NCBI GenBank assembly: GCA_016720825.1
Contig: JADKJV010000010.1
Coordinates: 1 to 64,000 of the forward strand
Length of the DNA stretch: 64,000 bases
Direction: 5' to 3'
From: Chitinophagaceae bacterium
Lineage (GTDB): Bacteria > Bacteroidota > Bacteroidia > Chitinophagales > Chitinophagaceae
Under the pieces are notes generated by a model. It did no database searches. It was not told where the DNA came from and saw nothing but the letters and a program-made list of their open reading frames with translations. Of this stretch, positions 55,690 to 64,000 are shown in pieces (the stretch's first letter is position 1; each line of letters begins with the position of its first letter). Made by a program: the position numbers and the translations under genes.

Positions 55690-56978
55690 CTATTTTTTCA
55701 TCAGCGATTCGATCTCTTCCACCGTCATGGGGATATTCTTCATGAGATCTTTATTGCCATTCTTCGTGATCCAAAGATTGTTTTCAATACGAATACCCAT
55801 TTGCTCCTCTTCAATATAAATACCGGGCTCTACGGTAAACACCATCCCGGCTTTGATCGGGGCCGTGCGGGTACCGAGGTCATGTACATCAATACCCAGG
55901 TGATGGGAAATGCCATGGTATAAATATTTGCGGTACGCCCTGTTCTCAGGATCTTCATTCTTCACTTCATTCTTGCGCAGCAATCCGATTTTCAGGAACT
56001 GCTGGGTGGCTTCCTCCCCCACTTTATCCGTATAATCCAGGATAGTAATGCCGGGTTTCAGTATACTCTTGGCATAATTATGTAAATGCAAACAGGAGTT
56101 GTAAACTGTCTTTTGCCTGCGGGTGAACTTACCATTCACCGGCACGGTACGTGTTAAATCCGCACAATAACCACCATACTCTGCCCCAAAATCCATCAGG
56201 ATCAGCTCACCATCTTTACACTCAGCATTATTGGAAACATAATGCAGCGTACGCGCCCTGTCGCCACTGGCAATAATACTGCCATACGCCTCACCCGTTG
56301 CGCGCTGGCTCAGGAACGAATGGAAAATCTCTGCCTCAATTTCATATTCCATCACACCCGGTTTGATGAATTTCAGCAAACGACGGAATGTATTTTCAGT
56401 AATATCAATAGCCTGCTGCAACACTTCCACTTCTTCAGCAGTTTTCACCGCACGTAAATCTTTCATAATGGATGCAGCCCTGCGATACTGATGCAGGGGA
56501 TAACGGCTCCGCATCTCATCAATATAACGGTAATCACGGCTGCGCACCAGGCTTGACTTGCGGTCATTCTCATTGCTGTCGAGATAAATCGTTTCAGCCA
56601 GATGGATCATCGGCTGTAACAAACCATCCAGACTGTCAAGCCAAACTATGGTCTGCATACCACTGATCGCTTTCGCTTCAGCCACACGCAAACGTTTGCC
56701 ATCCCATTTTTCTTTCAGTTCATTGGGACGAACCAGCACCAGCACCTCACGGAATTTGGGATCCGGATTATCTGGAAACAGGATCACCATACTGTCTTCC
56801 TGGGTAATCCCGCTCAGCCAGAATAAATCACTGTTTTGTTTAAAAGGATAAATCGCATCACCATTCACAGGCACTTCATCATTACTCACAAAAATGGCGA
56901 TGGATTGTTTCTCCATCCGGCTCAAAACCGTTCGCGGTTCTGTGAAAATATCCGGGGGTTCAGGGGCAAATATTTCAT
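55690..56978 (-). pseudogene. Xaa-Pro aminopeptidase (PepP), frameshifted near its start
   Basis: ATG 56978 gives MKYLPLNPRIFSQNRERF, then hits TGA. One more T in the four-T run (minus strand, 56927-56924) would read RFLSRMEKQSIAIF and join the frame to the body, for a 429-residue protein of normal length. The body shows AMP_N and M24 domains with metal ligands in MDFGAEYGGYCADLTRT, YHGISHHLGIDVHD and FTVEPGIYIEE. Without the correction the first start is TTG 56925. Function in cells is likely preserved. Confidence 0.85.
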
Positions 56979-57185
56979 ACAGCCTGTTTTAGGTTAAAGA
57001 TAAGCCCCAAAAAGCTTGGGCAGCTGATATTCATCATTTTCATCATTCAATTTCTGATTTTTAGTTTTTTTTCAACAAAACAGAACCCCCGTTTTATGTT
57101 GTTCAAAATCAGGGATCATAAGCAAATATGCTCAAATGAATCGCCGGAAAACCAATGCAGATTTAATGTGTAATACTAACACTTG

Positions 57186-57218
57186 TTTGTAGATGATTGT
57201 CATTCTGCATTACCTTTG
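57186..57218 (+). promoter_or_regulatory. Promoter of pckA
   Basis: TTTG (57186-57189), 21-bp spacer, TACCTTTG (57211-57218): both boxes perfect. Predicts a leader of roughly 25 nt. Confidence 0.7.
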
Positions 57219-57245
57219 CCCCTTCACCAAAAAAGGAATCCCGAT

Positions 57246-58850
57246 ATGTCTGTTCCAATTATGACCTTTTCCCTGAAAAACCTGAAGTCATCCAGCCTGA
57301 AAAACAACGATAACATCCATTACCAGGCCAGTCCCGAACAACTGGTGCAGGATACAATCCGCATCGGCGACGGCTTGCTGAATGATACAGGTGCCCTCGT
57401 GATTATGACCGGTGAATTTACCGGACGCTCCCCCCGCGACAAGTTTACGGTGAAAGATGAGCTGACCAGCGACAGCGTGCACTGGAATGAATTCAACATC
57501 CCGATGGACCCGGCACAGTTTGATATTATCCACGGAAAAGTGATGGAGTATCTGGAATCACTTCCGGAAATATGGGTACGCGATTGCTATGCCTGTGCTG
57601 ATCCGCGCTTCCGCTTAAACGTAAGGGTAGTAAACGAAAAGCCCTGGAATAACCTCTTTGCCTATAATATGTTTCTCCGCCCGACCGAAGAGGAACTGGA
57701 CAATTTCGAACCTGAATGGCAGGTGATTTCTGTACCCGGACTGAAACTTGATGCCCGCGAATGCGGTACCCGCCAGCACAATGCGGCTGTGGTTTCATTC
57801 AAACATAAAATGATCCTGATTGCCGGTACCGGCTATACCGGTGAAACCAAAAAAGGCATTTTTACGATTCTCAATTACATCCTGCCTTACGAAAAAAATG
57901 TGCTGAGTATGCACTGCAGCGCCAATATGGGCATGGACGGTGATACGGCCATTTTCTTCGGACTCAGCGGCACGGGTAAAACAACACTCAGTGCCGATCC
58001 CGACCGCATGCTGATCGGTGATGATGAACATGGCTGGACCGAAGACGGTATTTTCAATTTCGAAGGAGGCTGTTATGCAAAAACCATCAACCTCACGGAA
58101 GACAAAGAGCCGGAAATCTTCCGCGCCATCAAACCTGGTGCACTGGTTGAAAACGTAGCTTTCTTTGAAGGAACAGACCGTATCAATTTTGATGATGGCT
58201 CCATTACAGAAAACACCAGGGTATCTTATCCGCTCCATTTTATCAGCAATGCCAAAGAGCCGTCTGTTGGCGGTTTACCGAAAAATATTTTCTTCCTCAC
58301 CTGTGATGCATTTGGCGTGCTGCCGCCGGTATCCAGACTGAATCCCGGTCAGGCCATGTACCAGTTTATTTCCGGTTATACGGCCAAAGTAGCCGGCACT
58401 GAGCTCGGGGTCACTGAACCCAAGCCTACTTTCAGTGCCTGTTTCGGCGCTCCGTTCCTGCCCCTGCACCCGGGCTATTATGCCAAAATGCTGGGCGATA
58501 AAATGCAGTCAAATAATGTTAACGTATGGATGATCAACACCGGCTGGACCGGCGGTCCTTACGGCACCGGCAACCGGATGAAATTAAAATTCACCCGTGC
58601 CATGATCACGGCTGCACTGGAAGGCAAACTGGATAACGTTGAATTTGTAAACGATCCCGTATTCGGCATGGCTATTCCCGTATCCTGTCCGGGGTGTACC
58701 GCTGAAGTACTCCAGCCCCGCAATACCTGGGCCGATAAAAATGCCTATGATGAAAAAGCCCGCTACCTGGCAGGTTTGTTTATCCGCAATTTTGAAAAAT
58801 ATGCTGCCGGCGTGTCGGAAGATATCCTGTCGGCTGCGCCCAAAATATAA
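57246..58850 (+). CDS. pckA: Phosphoenolpyruvate carboxykinase (ATP)
   Basis: 534 residues from ATG 57246. ATP-dependent PEPCK: GEFTGRSPRDKF, the P-loop FGLSGTGKTTLSADP, kinase-2 IGDDEHGW, metal and substrate motifs NFEGGCYAK and GYTAKVAGTE. Makes PEP from oxaloacetate for gluconeogenesis, suitable for an organism growing on pyruvate-yielding uronates. Confidence 0.96.
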   Translation: MSVPIMTFSLKNLKSSSLKNNDNIHYQASPEQLVQDTIRIGDGLLNDTGALVIMTGEFTGRSPRDKFTVKDELTSDSVHWNEFNIPMDPAQFDIIHGKVMEYLESLPEIWVRDCYACADPRFRLNVRVVNEKPWNNLFAYNMFLRPTEEELDNFEPEWQVISVPGLKLDARECGTRQHNAAVVSFKHKMILIAGTGYTGETKKGIFTILNYILPYEKNVLSMHCSANMGMDGDTAIFFGLSGTGKTTLSADPDRMLIGDDEHGWTEDGIFNFEGGCYAKTINLTEDKEPEIFRAIKPGALVENVAFFEGTDRINFDDGSITENTRVSYPLHFISNAKEPSVGGLPKNIFFLTCDAFGVLPPVSRLNPGQAMYQFISGYTAKVAGTELGVTEPKPTFSACFGAPFLPLHPGYYAKMLGDKMQSNNVNVWMINTGWTGGPYGTGNRMKLKFTRAMITAALEGKLDNVEFVNDPVFGMAIPVSCPGCTAEVLQPRNTWADKNAYDEKARYLAGLFIRNFEKYAAGVSEDILSAAPKI

Positions 58851-58872
58851 CCATTCACCTTTTCCACGTTAA

Positions 58873-58895
58873 ACCCCGGCATGCCGGGGTTTTTT
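58873..58895 (+). terminator. Terminator of pckA
   Basis: Stem CCCCGGC / GCCGGGG with 2-nt centre, then six T residues. Confidence 0.85.
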
Positions 58896-58961
58896 GTTTT
58901 TAATTAACGCAAACTTTTTAACACGGCCGGATTTTTGACGTTATACCTGTAAGCAAACCTT

Positions 58962-59510
58962 ATGTTCCGTATCAGTATTTTACCAATGTGTTTTTTCCTG
59001 CTGGCATCGCATTCCCTGCAGCAAACGGCTGCGGTAACCGGTGAAGACATGGTTGACTGGTCTGTTACACGCCGCCTGCACTGGAGTGATTACAAAGGCT
59101 CACCCGATCCAAACAGCGATGCCGCCGCTTCCACAACCACTGTCATTGGTGTTGATTATAAAATCGGCCGCCGGGATTTTTCCTATACCATCCAATGCCG
59201 TTTCTCCCGTGATAAATCCTGGGGATTGCATAAAACAACTTATATCCTGCAGCATGAACAGGGGCATTTTGACATTGCTGAAGTGTATGCACGCAAACTC
59301 AATGAGGCATTACATAATTACGATTTCAATTACGGCACTTACAACCGCGACCTGAACCAGATCTATAACCGCATCATGCGGGAAAAAGAAAATAAGCAGA
59401 ACCAGTACGACCGGGAAACGAATCACAGCATTAAAAAAGACAAGCAAATTGAGTGGCTGGGGAGGATAGAGCAAATGCTGGATGAGACGGTGGCGTGGTC
59501 GGATTATTGA
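58962..59510 (+). CDS. DUF922-family putative zinc protease, secreted
   Basis: 182 residues with signal peptide (about 1-23). LQHEQGHFDIAEVYARKL carries an HExxH-like site (HEQGH), typical of DUF922, and VTRRLHWSDYKGSPDP starts the domain. Catalysis not established in the family. Confidence 0.8.
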   Translation: MFRISILPMCFFLLASHSLQQTAAVTGEDMVDWSVTRRLHWSDYKGSPDPNSDAAASTTTVIGVDYKIGRRDFSYTIQCRFSRDKSWGLHKTTYILQHEQGHFDIAEVYARKLNEALHNYDFNYGTYNRDLNQIYNRIMREKENKQNQYDRETNHSIKKDKQIEWLGRIEQMLDETVAWSDY

Positions 59511-59515
59511 TTTTT

Positions 59516-59637
59516 TTTACCACAAAGCACACAAAGTAAAAACCCCGCTTACGCTACGCTTCAGCGGGCAAAGAAAGGCCACAAAGGTATTACCCTTGTG
59601 GCCTTCGTGTATTTCTTTGTGCACTTTGTGGTAAAAT
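59516..59637 (+). repeat. Palindrome, CACAAAG type with nested GC palindrome (copy 13)
   Basis: Left TTTACCACAAAGCACAC, right GCACTTTGTGGTAAAA. Contains CCCGCTTACGCTACGCTTCA plus GCGGG (about 59549-59573), the reverse complement of the element in copy 12. Between convergent genes. Confidence 0.8.
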
Positions 59638-59641
59638 GTAT

Positions 59642-60280
59642 TTAAAACAACCCGTAAAGTTGGGCATCCACTTTCCGTATGATCTCCCCGAAATCCTCAT
59701 CCCTCTCCGCAAATTTATTCTTGTCCACATCAATCACCAGCAACTGCCCTTCCTTATACTCACCAATCCATTTGTTGTAGTACTCATTCAGGCGTTTGAG
59801 GTAATCGAGGCGGATATTCTCTTCGTATTCGCGGCCGCGTTTCTGGATCTGGCCAACGAGTGTGGGTACTGATGCATTCAGGTAGATCAGCAGATCCGGA
59901 GGCTGCACCAGGGTTTTGAGTGTCTGGAAGAAATGGAAATAATTATCAAAATCGCGCTTGCTCATCAGTCCCATTTCGTGGAGGTTGGGCGCGAAAATAT
60001 TGGCGTCTTCGTAAATCGTACGGTCCTGGATGACGGTTTCTGTGCCTTTCTGGATTTCCACCAGCTGGCGCAGGCGGCTGTTCAGGAAATAAATCTGCAG
60101 GTTAAAACTCCAGCGTGGCATGTCTTCATAAAAATCCATCAGGTATGGATTGTGATCCACATCTTCAAAATTCGGTATCCACTTGTAATGTTTACTCAGC
60201 ATTTCAGTCAGCGTGGTCTTTCCGGCACCGATGTTGCCTGCCACCGCGATATGCTTTGGTTTTGCTTTTGCTTTTGCCAT
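59642..60280 (-). CDS. Deoxynucleoside kinase
   Basis: 212 residues. dNK/dGK-type: P-loop AVAGNIGAGKTTLTE, EDVDHNPYL, DRTIYEDANIFA and IQKRGREYEENI. Phosphorylates deoxynucleosides (adenosine/guanosine-type in related enzymes) for salvage. Specificity not deducible. Confidence 0.9.
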   Translation of the reverse strand: MAKAKAKPKHIAVAGNIGAGKTTLTEMLSKHYKWIPNFEDVDHNPYLMDFYEDMPRWSFNLQIYFLNSRLRQLVEIQKGTETVIQDRTIYEDANIFAPNLHEMGLMSKRDFDNYFHFFQTLKTLVQPPDLLIYLNASVPTLVGQIQKRGREYEENIRLDYLKRLNEYYNKWIGEYKEGQLLVIDVDKNKFAERDEDFGEIIRKVDAQLYGLF

Positions 60281-60322
60281 GTTCTGTTTCTGTTATTACT
60301 ATTAAACTGCCTGCTTTGCTGA

Positions 60323-60499
60323 TTATTCTTTTGGTTTGGATGTACCGGCACCGATAAATAAAAGGACTGCCAGCGGCAGCGGCATCCACCAAAAATCTTT
60401 CAGCTCGGTGAGATGAGAATCTTTTCCCATGATATACATACCGGCAGATGCGGCGAGGGCGATGACGCCAAGAACTGCGAAAATTGCTTTCTTATTCAT
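60323..60499 (-). CDS. Small two-helix membrane protein
   Basis: 58 residues from ATG 60499. Two hydrophobic segments (about 5-24, 38-52) separated by HLTELKDFWWMP. No family recognised. Upstream of the nucleoside kinase on the same strand. Confidence 0.6.
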   Translation of the reverse strand: MNKKAIFAVLGVIALAASAGMYIMGKDSHLTELKDFWWMPLPLAVLLFIGAGTSKPKE

Positions 60500-60569
60500 A
60501 CAGCAGTGGTTTAAATCGTTATCCAACCGTTTTAAAAGTAGTGCAATTTTAATTACACCCGCACTGCCT

Positions 60570-61574
60570 TTAAAAATAATTGAGCCCGATCGCCTGGCGA
60601 ACCAGTTCCATCGTTGCACGGGCACTTTTCCCCGCTTTTTCAGCGCCCAGTTCCATCACATCCTTCAGGTATTTTTCATCATTCCGGATCGCATCTGCTT
60701 TTTCCCTCACCGGAGTGATAAAACGCACCATATCTTCTGCCAGTTGCTTTTTCAGGTCGCCATAGCGGATCCTGCACTGGTCATAATCCTCCTGGAATTT
60801 GCTGATCACATCCGCCTCACTCACCAGCTTCATCAGCATGAATATGTTCTCTATATAATCCGGCATGGGGGTTCCCGGTTCTGTGGGACCCGCATCCGTT
60901 TTCGCTTTCATTACTTTTTTGCGGATCATTTCATCCGTATCCGATAAATATATTGTGGCATACTGGTTTTCGCTCTTGCTCATTTTGCCGGTACCATCCA
61001 GACTGGGCACTTTCACCAGCTCGCTGCCATAATTAAATGCCTGTGGTTCCGGGAATACATCCCCATACCGGTGATTGAAACGGTTGGCAAAATTCCGGGC
61101 CATCTCCAGGTGCTGCTCCTGGTCTTTACCCACCGGCACCAGCGAAGCCCGGTGCAGGATGATATCTGCAGCCTGTAAAACGGGGTAAGTCAGTAAACCT
61201 GCGTTCACATTGTCGGGATGCTGGCGCACCTTATCCTTGAACGTAGTGGTCTTTTCCAGTTCCCCTTTATAAGCCATCATGTTGAGGTAGAGATATAACT
61301 CCGATGTTTCACGAACATGGCTCTGGCAATACAAAGCCACTTTATCCGGGTCCAGTCCGCAGGCAATATTTTCAGATAAAACCCGCTGTACATTCAGTTT
61401 TAATTCTTTGGTATCCGGGTGTGTGGTCAGGGAGTGTAAATCGGCCACCATGAAAAAACAGGGGTATTCCTCCTGCATCTTCACATAATTCCGCAGCGCT
61501 CCGAAATAGTTCCCCAGGTGTAAAAAACCCGTGGGGCGGATGCCACTCATAACAATTGCAGACTGTTTATTCAT
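60570..61574 (-). CDS. trpS: Tryptophanyl-tRNA synthetase
   Basis: 334 residues from ATG 61574, preferred over an upstream Met because TATCTTCG ends 7 nt before it. Class I signatures: GIRPTGFLHLGNYFGAL (HIGH-like HLGN), VPVGKDQEQHLEMAR and KMSKSENQ (KMSKS). Confidence 0.95.
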   Translation of the reverse strand: MNKQSAIVMSGIRPTGFLHLGNYFGALRNYVKMQEEYPCFFMVADLHSLTTHPDTKELKLNVQRVLSENIACGLDPDKVALYCQSHVRETSELYLYLNMMAYKGELEKTTTFKDKVRQHPDNVNAGLLTYPVLQAADIILHRASLVPVGKDQEQHLEMARNFANRFNHRYGDVFPEPQAFNYGSELVKVPSLDGTGKMSKSENQYATIYLSDTDEMIRKKVMKAKTDAGPTEPGTPMPDYIENIFMLMKLVSEADVISKFQEDYDQCRIRYGDLKKQLAEDMVRFITPVREKADAIRNDEKYLKDVMELGAEKAGKSARATMELVRQAIGLNYF

Positions 61575-61633
61575 AAAGCGGCGAAGATATAGAGTTTCAT
61601 GCACAGTAAGGGATGACGGGGCTATGCAATCAC

Positions 61634-61641
61634 TATCTTTG
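61634..61641 (+). promoter_or_regulatory. -7 box of a leaderless-type gatC promoter
   Basis: TATCTTTG ends 4 nt before ATG 61646, so the transcript would start at the start codon itself. Confidence 0.5.
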
Positions 61642-61645
61642 CAGG

Positions 61646-61957
61646 ATGGAAGTGAACGACGACATGGTGGACAAACTGGCCCACCTTTCCCGGCTTAGTT
61701 TCGGTACAGGCGAAAAGCAGGAAATTAAAAACGACCTGCAAAAGATGATCGGTTTTGTGGAAAAACTCGGTGAACTCCCCCTGGGCGATACAGAACCCCT
61801 GGTGCACCTGAGCAGCGAAGTGAATGTATTCAGGGAAGATGAGGTAAAAGGCAGCATCACCCGTGATGAAGCCCTGCTGAACGCCCCGATGCATAACGGG
61901 GAATTTTTTATGGTTCCCAAAGTGATCAAAAACCCGCGCACACAGGAAGACAAATAA
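61646..61957 (+). CDS. gatC: Asp/Glu-tRNA amidotransferase subunit C
   Basis: 103 residues from ATG 61646. Contains VDKLAHLSRLSF, a central LQKMIGFVEKLGEL and VFREDEVKGSITRDEALLNAP, the typical GatC pattern. Part of GatCAB, which forms Asn- or Gln-tRNA by transamidation. GatA and GatB are not adjacent. Divergent from trpS. Confidence 0.93.
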   Translation: MEVNDDMVDKLAHLSRLSFGTGEKQEIKNDLQKMIGFVEKLGELPLGDTEPLVHLSSEVNVFREDEVKGSITRDEALLNAPMHNGEFFMVPKVIKNPRTQEDK

Positions 61958-61995
61958 AGCCGGCTAACTAAAAATCATGAGTAACACCGAATGAT

Positions 61996-62709
61996 ATGGG
62001 TAACATTATTCACCTGGAAGACATCCGCAAGAGCTACTACATGGGCCACCAGGAACTGGAAGTACTCAAAGGAATCAGCCTTGATATCAACAAGAATGAA
62101 TATGTAGCCCTGATGGGTCCTTCAGGCTCGGGGAAAAGCACACTCATGAATATCCTTGGCTGCCTGGATTCTCCCACCAGCGGGAAATACATCCTCAATA
62201 ATCATGATGTAAGCCAGATGACCGATAATGACCTGGCTGAAGTACGTAACCAGGAAATCGGGTTTGTTTTCCAACAATTTCACCTGCTTCCGCGTTTAAC
62301 TGCTTTGGAAAACGTAGCCCTCCCCCTGCTGTATGCCGGAATGGGCAGAAAGCTGAGAATGGAAAAAGCCAAACATGTTATTGAAATGGTGAACCTGACC
62401 GACCGGAGCAATCACAAGCCAAATGAATTATCTGGCGGACAATGCCAGCGTGTGGCCATTGCACGTGCACTGGTGAATGACCCATCCATTATCCTGGCAG
62501 ATGAGCCCACCGGTAATCTCGATACAAAAACCTCCAACGAAATCATGGATATATTCGGGGATATACACCAGAACGGGAATACCGTTATCCTCGTTACCCA
62601 CGAAGAAGACATCGCACACTATGCCCATCGCGTGGTTCGCCTTCGCGACGGCATGGTTGAAACAGACCGGAAAAACGAAAAAATCCGGGAACACCAACAA
62701 GGACTTTAA
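61996..62709 (+). CDS. ABC transporter ATP-binding protein (MacB/LolD-type)
   Basis: 237 residues. Walker A GPSGSGKST, Q-loop VFQQFHLLP, signature LSGGQCQRVAIARAL, Walker B IILADEPTGNLDT and H-loop VTHEED. This group powers lipoprotein release or MacB-type export. No permease is next to it, so the partner is unknown. cobA-type adenosyltransferase follows 2 bp on. Confidence 0.92.
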   Translation: MGNIIHLEDIRKSYYMGHQELEVLKGISLDINKNEYVALMGPSGSGKSTLMNILGCLDSPTSGKYILNNHDVSQMTDNDLAEVRNQEIGFVFQQFHLLPRLTALENVALPLLYAGMGRKLRMEKAKHVIEMVNLTDRSNHKPNELSGGQCQRVAIARALVNDPSIILADEPTGNLDTKTSNEIMDIFGDIHQNGNTVILVTHEEDIAHYAHRVVRLRDGMVETDRKNEKIREHQQGL

Positions 62710-62711
62710 CT

Positions 62712-63272
62712 ATGCCTGCAAAAATTTACACCAAAACCGGCGATAAAGGAAAAACATCGCTGATCGGTGGCACCAAAGTGCCCAAATCCTACCTGCGTAT
62801 CGAAGCGTATGGAACCGTGGATGAACTCAATTCATTCACCGGTCTCTGTCTCGATCACCTCAACAGTGCCGGCATCGCCCATAAACTGGATGAAGTGCAG
62901 GACCGCCTGTTTACCATCGGTTCTTCTCTGGCCTGCGATCCCGAAAAAGAAACCAAACTGAAAATCCCTGACCTGCACGAAGAAGATATCGTGCTCCTGG
63001 AAAAAGAAATGGATGCCATGCAGGAAAATCTGCCGGAGATGAAATCATTCATCCTTCCTTCCGGTCACGTGATTGTTTCCACCCTGCACGTAGCCCGCTG
63101 CGTTTGCCGCCGCGCCGAAAGATGCTGCGTGAAAATGGACCGCAAAAAATTATTTGTATCACCACTCGTTGTAAAATACCTGAACCGCCTCAGTGATTAT
63201 CTTTTTATCCTCGCGCGGTATGCAACGCAGCAGCTCAAAGTGGTGGAGAAGCCGTGGAAGCCCCGTGTTTAG
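62712..63272 (+). CDS. Cob(I)alamin adenosyltransferase (PduO-type)
   Basis: 186 residues. KIYTKTGDKGKTSLIGGTKVPK at the start (split motif 3-24), YGTVDELNSFTGL, IGSSLACD and HVARCVCRRAERC (ATP and corrinoid site). Makes adenosylcobalamin. The stop is in contact with palindrome copy 14. Confidence 0.94.
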   Translation: MPAKIYTKTGDKGKTSLIGGTKVPKSYLRIEAYGTVDELNSFTGLCLDHLNSAGIAHKLDEVQDRLFTIGSSLACDPEKETKLKIPDLHEEDIVLLEKEMDAMQENLPEMKSFILPSGHVIVSTLHVARCVCRRAERCCVKMDRKKLFVSPLVVKYLNRLSDYLFILARYATQQLKVVEKPWKPRV

Positions 63273-63455
63273 AGTCTTAAACACATAGGCACATAGGTCA
63301 CATAGATACACATAGAAATACAATACGCAAATCAATATACTTCGAAAAGTCACTTCTATAGGAACACTTCGTCTGTATTCCTATGTGGTCCTATGTGTCC
63401 TATGTGCCTATGCCTTGCCCGCCGAAGCGAAGCGCAGGAGGGTGGTAAAGACTCT
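63272..63455 (-). repeat. Interrupted palindrome, CACATAG type with a nested GC element (copy 14)
   Basis: Outer ends GAGTCTTAAACACATAGG and GGTGGTAAAGACTC. The core CTTCGAAAAGTCACTTC matches copies 5 and 6 in the orientation of copy 6. The right arm is interrupted by GCCCGCCGAAGCGAAGCGCA (near 63418). Between convergent genes. Confidence 0.8.
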
Positions 63456-63470
63456 TTTAATTCTCCATTC

Positions 63471-64000
63471 TCAATTAACAATCACCCCATCCCTCATATG
63501 CAGCACCCTGTCACTCAACCCCGCTAATTCTTCGTTGTGAGTAACAATCAGGAAAGTCTGCCCGAATTCTTTACGCAGGTCAAAAAATAACTGATGCAAT
63601 TCCCTGGCATTTGCAGAATCCAGGTTGCCCGTAGGTTCATCAGCCATGATCAGTGCCGGTTTATTAATCAGCGAACGGGCCACTGCCACGCGCTGCTGTT
63701 CACCGCCGGATAGCTGGTTGGGTTTATTATCGAGCCGGTGGGAGAGCCCCACCATATTGAGTAATTTTTCCGCTTCTGCCTTCACTTCCGATTTCTTACG
63801 TCCCGCCAGCCAGCCGGGGATACAAACATTTTCCAGAGCCGTGAATTCAGGCAAAAGATGGTGGAACTGGAATACAAAACCGATGTTTTTATTCCGGAAA
63901 GCCGCCAGTTTTTTCCCCGATAAAGCGGTGATTTCCTCACCCAGCATGAATACTGATCCTTCATCCGCCCGGTCCAGCGTACCCAGGATATGCAGCAAAG
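63471..64000 (-). CDS. ABC transporter ATP-binding protein (LolD-like), partial
   Basis: Cut by the window edge, so Walker A is missing. The remaining 176 residues show Q-loop VFQFHHLLP, signature LSGGEQQRVAVARSL, Walker B IMADEPTGNLDS and H-loop VTHNEEL, the LolD pattern for lipoprotein release. It is a second MacB/LolD-type ATPase 1.3 kb from the one at 61996, on the opposite strand. Confidence 0.9.
   Translation of the reverse strand, partial: LLHILGTLDRADEGSVFMLGEEITALSGKKLAAFRNKNIGFVFQFHHLLPEFTALENVCIPGWLAGRKKSEVKAEAEKLLNMVGLSHRLDNKPNQLSGGEQQRVAVARSLINKPALIMADEPTGNLDSANARELHQLFFDLRKEFGQTFLIVTHNEELAGLSDRVLHMRDGVIVN

Overview
The window looks like chromosomal DNA from a member of the Bacteroidota. 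A SusC/SusD pair, outer-membrane lipoprotein signals (LSSC, LGSC), TAnnTTTG-type -7 promoter boxes and the mix of housekeeping genes all point that way. Gene content suggests the Chitinophagaceae or close relatives, but this is inferred from gene families only.

Layout. 0.6-4.0 kb: a DNA-ligase-associated helicase and phosphoesterase pair, without the ligase in view. 4.0-15.8 kb: a DUF5916 outer-membrane protein, a LexA-like regulator, surE and lpxB, mannonate dehydratase, a 23-residue-repeat secreted protein, a VOC protein, a frameshifted subtilase and a GIY-YIG protein. 15.9-16.6 kb: a tRNA-Ala(GGC)-like gene downstream of a tandem array of truncated tRNA-like units whose anticodon arms are replaced by GC-rich hairpins. 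16.6-43.4 kb: a LacI-type regulator followed by a pectin utilisation locus. It runs susC, susD, PL1, CE12, CE8, esterase, GH43, NTF2-like, GH28, GH105 and CE8, then the galacturonate/glucuronate catabolic genes uxaB, uxaA, uxaC, kduI, kdgK, yhcH-like and eda, and finally a hexuronate transporter. 43.5-64 kb: housekeeping genes (gltA, lptG, tgt, a glycosyltransferase, rsmG, a response regulator, an M1 peptidase, rsmI, purS, pssA, pepP, pckA, a nucleoside kinase, trpS, gatC, two ABC ATPases, a cobalamin adenosyltransferase).

How it works together. The locus would import and trim pectin with SusCD and periplasmic or surface enzymes. It would take up galacturonate or unsaturated uronates and convert them to 2-keto-3-deoxygluconate, then via KdgK and Eda to pyruvate and glyceraldehyde 3-phosphate. 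A 28-bp sequence with one mismatch lies at the same distance upstream of promoter-like boxes before both susC and GH28, so two transcription units probably share one regulator.

Two window-wide signals stand out. First, at least 14 long interrupted palindromes built from short units (CACAAAG, CACATAG or CACAGAG) sit mostly between convergent genes. One is embedded in frame inside the helicase gene, others supply gene 3' ends, and four carry nested GC palindromes. None lies in the 27-kb pectin region. Second, seven genes are interrupted by single-base indels, nearly all in homopolymer runs. This is most simply read as residual sequencing error, but it could be real decay or phase variation.
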